A stretch of 64,000 nucleotides of DNA from Candidatus Jettenia caeni (GTDB lineage Bacteria > Planctomycetota > Brocadiia > Brocadiales > Brocadiaceae), in the NCBI GenBank assembly GCA_000296795.1, contig BAFH01000002.1:528686-592685 (forward strand). The letters are read 5' to 3'. This document shows positions 63,487 to 64,000 of the stretch, in pieces; positions within the stretch are counted from its first letter, which is position 1; each line of letters opens with the position of its first letter. The notes under the pieces are model-generated. The model worked only from the letters and a program-made list of their open reading frames with translations. It was not told where the DNA came from and made no database searches. The position numbers and the translations under genes were made by a program.

Positions 63487-63789
63487 TTGGAGCCAATACA
63501 TTTGGAAGAAAAGATAAAATTTAATAAAGAGCATTTTATCCCAAATATCCTTTATGCCTCTCCGAAGGTAAAAATGCCCCTTATTTGTATGGAACCCGGA
63601 CAGGAAATTCCATCCCATGGAGGGCACAGCGTGGGTATATTTTATGTGAAGGAAGGTAAAGGGATCTTCACCCTCGATAATCAGAAAATTGATATGGAAA
63701 AAGGAACCGTAGTTATTGCTCCGGAAGGCGCATCCAGGGGAATGAAATGTGTGGAACGAATGGTTGTTTTAGCTATGAGTGCGGGGTAA
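63487..63789 (+). CDS. Small cupin-domain protein, copy 1
   Basis: This starts at a TTG behind GAGGAGGT (63468-63475). The 100-aa product is one cupin barrel: 'LEEKIKFNKEHFIPNILYAS', 'LICMEPGQEIPSHGGHSVGI', 'FYVKEGKGIFTLDNQKIDME' and 'VVIAPEGASRGMKCVERMVV'. Metal-binding His are in S-H-G-G-H and the Glu in K-E-G-K-G; the third His position is replaced (S-R-G-M). A small-molecule or metal-sensing role is typical, but the ligand is unknown. The next gene is a clear relative. Confidence 0.8.
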   Translation: MEPIHLEEKIKFNKEHFIPNILYASPKVKMPLICMEPGQEIPSHGGHSVGIFYVKEGKGIFTLDNQKIDMEKGTVVIAPEGASRGMKCVERMVVLAMSAG

Positions 63790-63793
63790 AAGA

Positions 63794-64000
63794 ATGGGAA
63801 AAATTAATGTAAAAGAACAGATAGAGTTTTCAAAAGAAAAATATGTATCAAAAATCCTGTTTGATAGTGATAAGGCACGGGTCGTATTGTTCTGTTTGGA
63901 AAAAGGGCAGGAGGTGCCTTTGCATACAGTGAAACCTCAGGTGATAATGCTGGTAATTTCAGGAAAAGGTTCATTTACTGTAGGAGACAAGATATATAAG
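63794..64000 (+). CDS. Small cupin-domain protein, copy 2 (cut by window edge)
   Basis: An ATG four bases after the first cupin's stop opens 'MGKINVKEQIEFSKEKYVSK', then 'ILFDSDKARVVLFCLEKGQE', 'VPLHTVKPQVIMLVISGKGS' and 'FTVGDKIYK' to the end of the window (69 codons seen). It aligns with copy 1 along its length (EKIKFNKEHF versus EQIEFSKEKY; PGQEIPSH versus KGQEVPLH), so the pair is a tandem duplication. One His of the metal motif (P-L-H-T) is kept and the second is replaced. Confidence 0.8.
   Translation, partial: MGKINVKEQIEFSKEKYVSKILFDSDKARVVLFCLEKGQEVPLHTVKPQVIMLVISGKGSFTVGDKIYK

Overview
The window reads as the chromosome of an AT-rich, Gram-negative (diderm) anaerobe, most likely an anammox planctomycete of the Brocadiaceae (Kuenenia/Brocadia/Jettenia type). 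This is an inference. It rests on lipid A genes (lpxC, lpxA, kdsB), BamA and OmpH, a large coiled-coil porin behind its own strong promoter, frequent TTG/GTG starts with weak ribosome-binding sites, and overall gene content. No 16S rRNA gene or anammox marker gene lies in the window, so the assignment is not proven.

Layout. 1-9.5 kb: an outer-membrane lipoprotein, tsaC-rpiB, a SpoIVB-type (S55) protease with a secreted beta-propeller protein, tRNA-Pro, a Ca2+/H+ antiporter and an MsbA-like ABC exporter. 9.5-12.9 kb: an accessory patch with a folded-back group II intron remnant, a decayed IS110 transposase and a clearly more GC-rich CNNM/CorC gene that ends in an attC-like palindrome. 13-18.9 kb: a minus-strand heavy-metal RND efflux operon (His-rich secreted protein, CusB/CzcB adaptor, four-helix-bundle protein, CusA/CzcA pump). 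19-27.2 kb: a plus-strand cluster starting at a promoter covered by tandem palindromic operators. It holds a secreted beta-sandwich protein, an outer-membrane beta-barrel, a ChrB-like protein, an MFS transporter behind a 22-codon leader ORF, and a complete Fe(III)-type ABC importer.

27.2-36.4 kb: kdsB-pyrG, parB with two parS sites, an ABC-2 permease, a phosphodiesterase, serA, a coiled-coil FxLyD-like protein and a SUMF1-family protein. 36.5-40.5 kb: two tandem secreted beta-carbonic-anhydrase-like proteins and two SPFH/band-7 proteins. 41-48 kb: the porin with promoter and terminator, trpE with a small membrane protein, an AMMECR1 protein, an exported Memo-AMMECR1 fusion and a DedA-like protein. 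48-64 kb: ilvD, tRNA-Gln, then an almost unbroken plus-strand run: truncated glmU, prs, rplY, pth, rpsF, ssb, rpsR, rplI, dnaB, bamA, ompH, lpxC, lpxA, a Gfo/Idh oxidoreductase, a radical SAM/SPASM protein, a DUF1858 protein and two related cupins, the last cut by the window edge.

How the parts work together. The 49.9-64 kb run joins translation and replication genes to envelope assembly (BamA, OmpH) and lipid A synthesis. The oxidoreductase beside lpxA suggests a modified (diamino) lipid A sugar. The 19-27 kb cluster looks like a regulated metal or oxyanion response and uptake unit. Intergenic regions carry a family of palindromic repeats that begin GTAGGG and end CCCTAC, plus one large C/G-rich inverted repeat. 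The least-explained items are the ChrB/MFS/Fe-ABC cluster with its tandem operators, the exported Memo-AMMECR1 fusion, the secreted carbonic-anhydrase pair next to the SPFH pair, the fold-back intron, and three ORFs under 60 codons.
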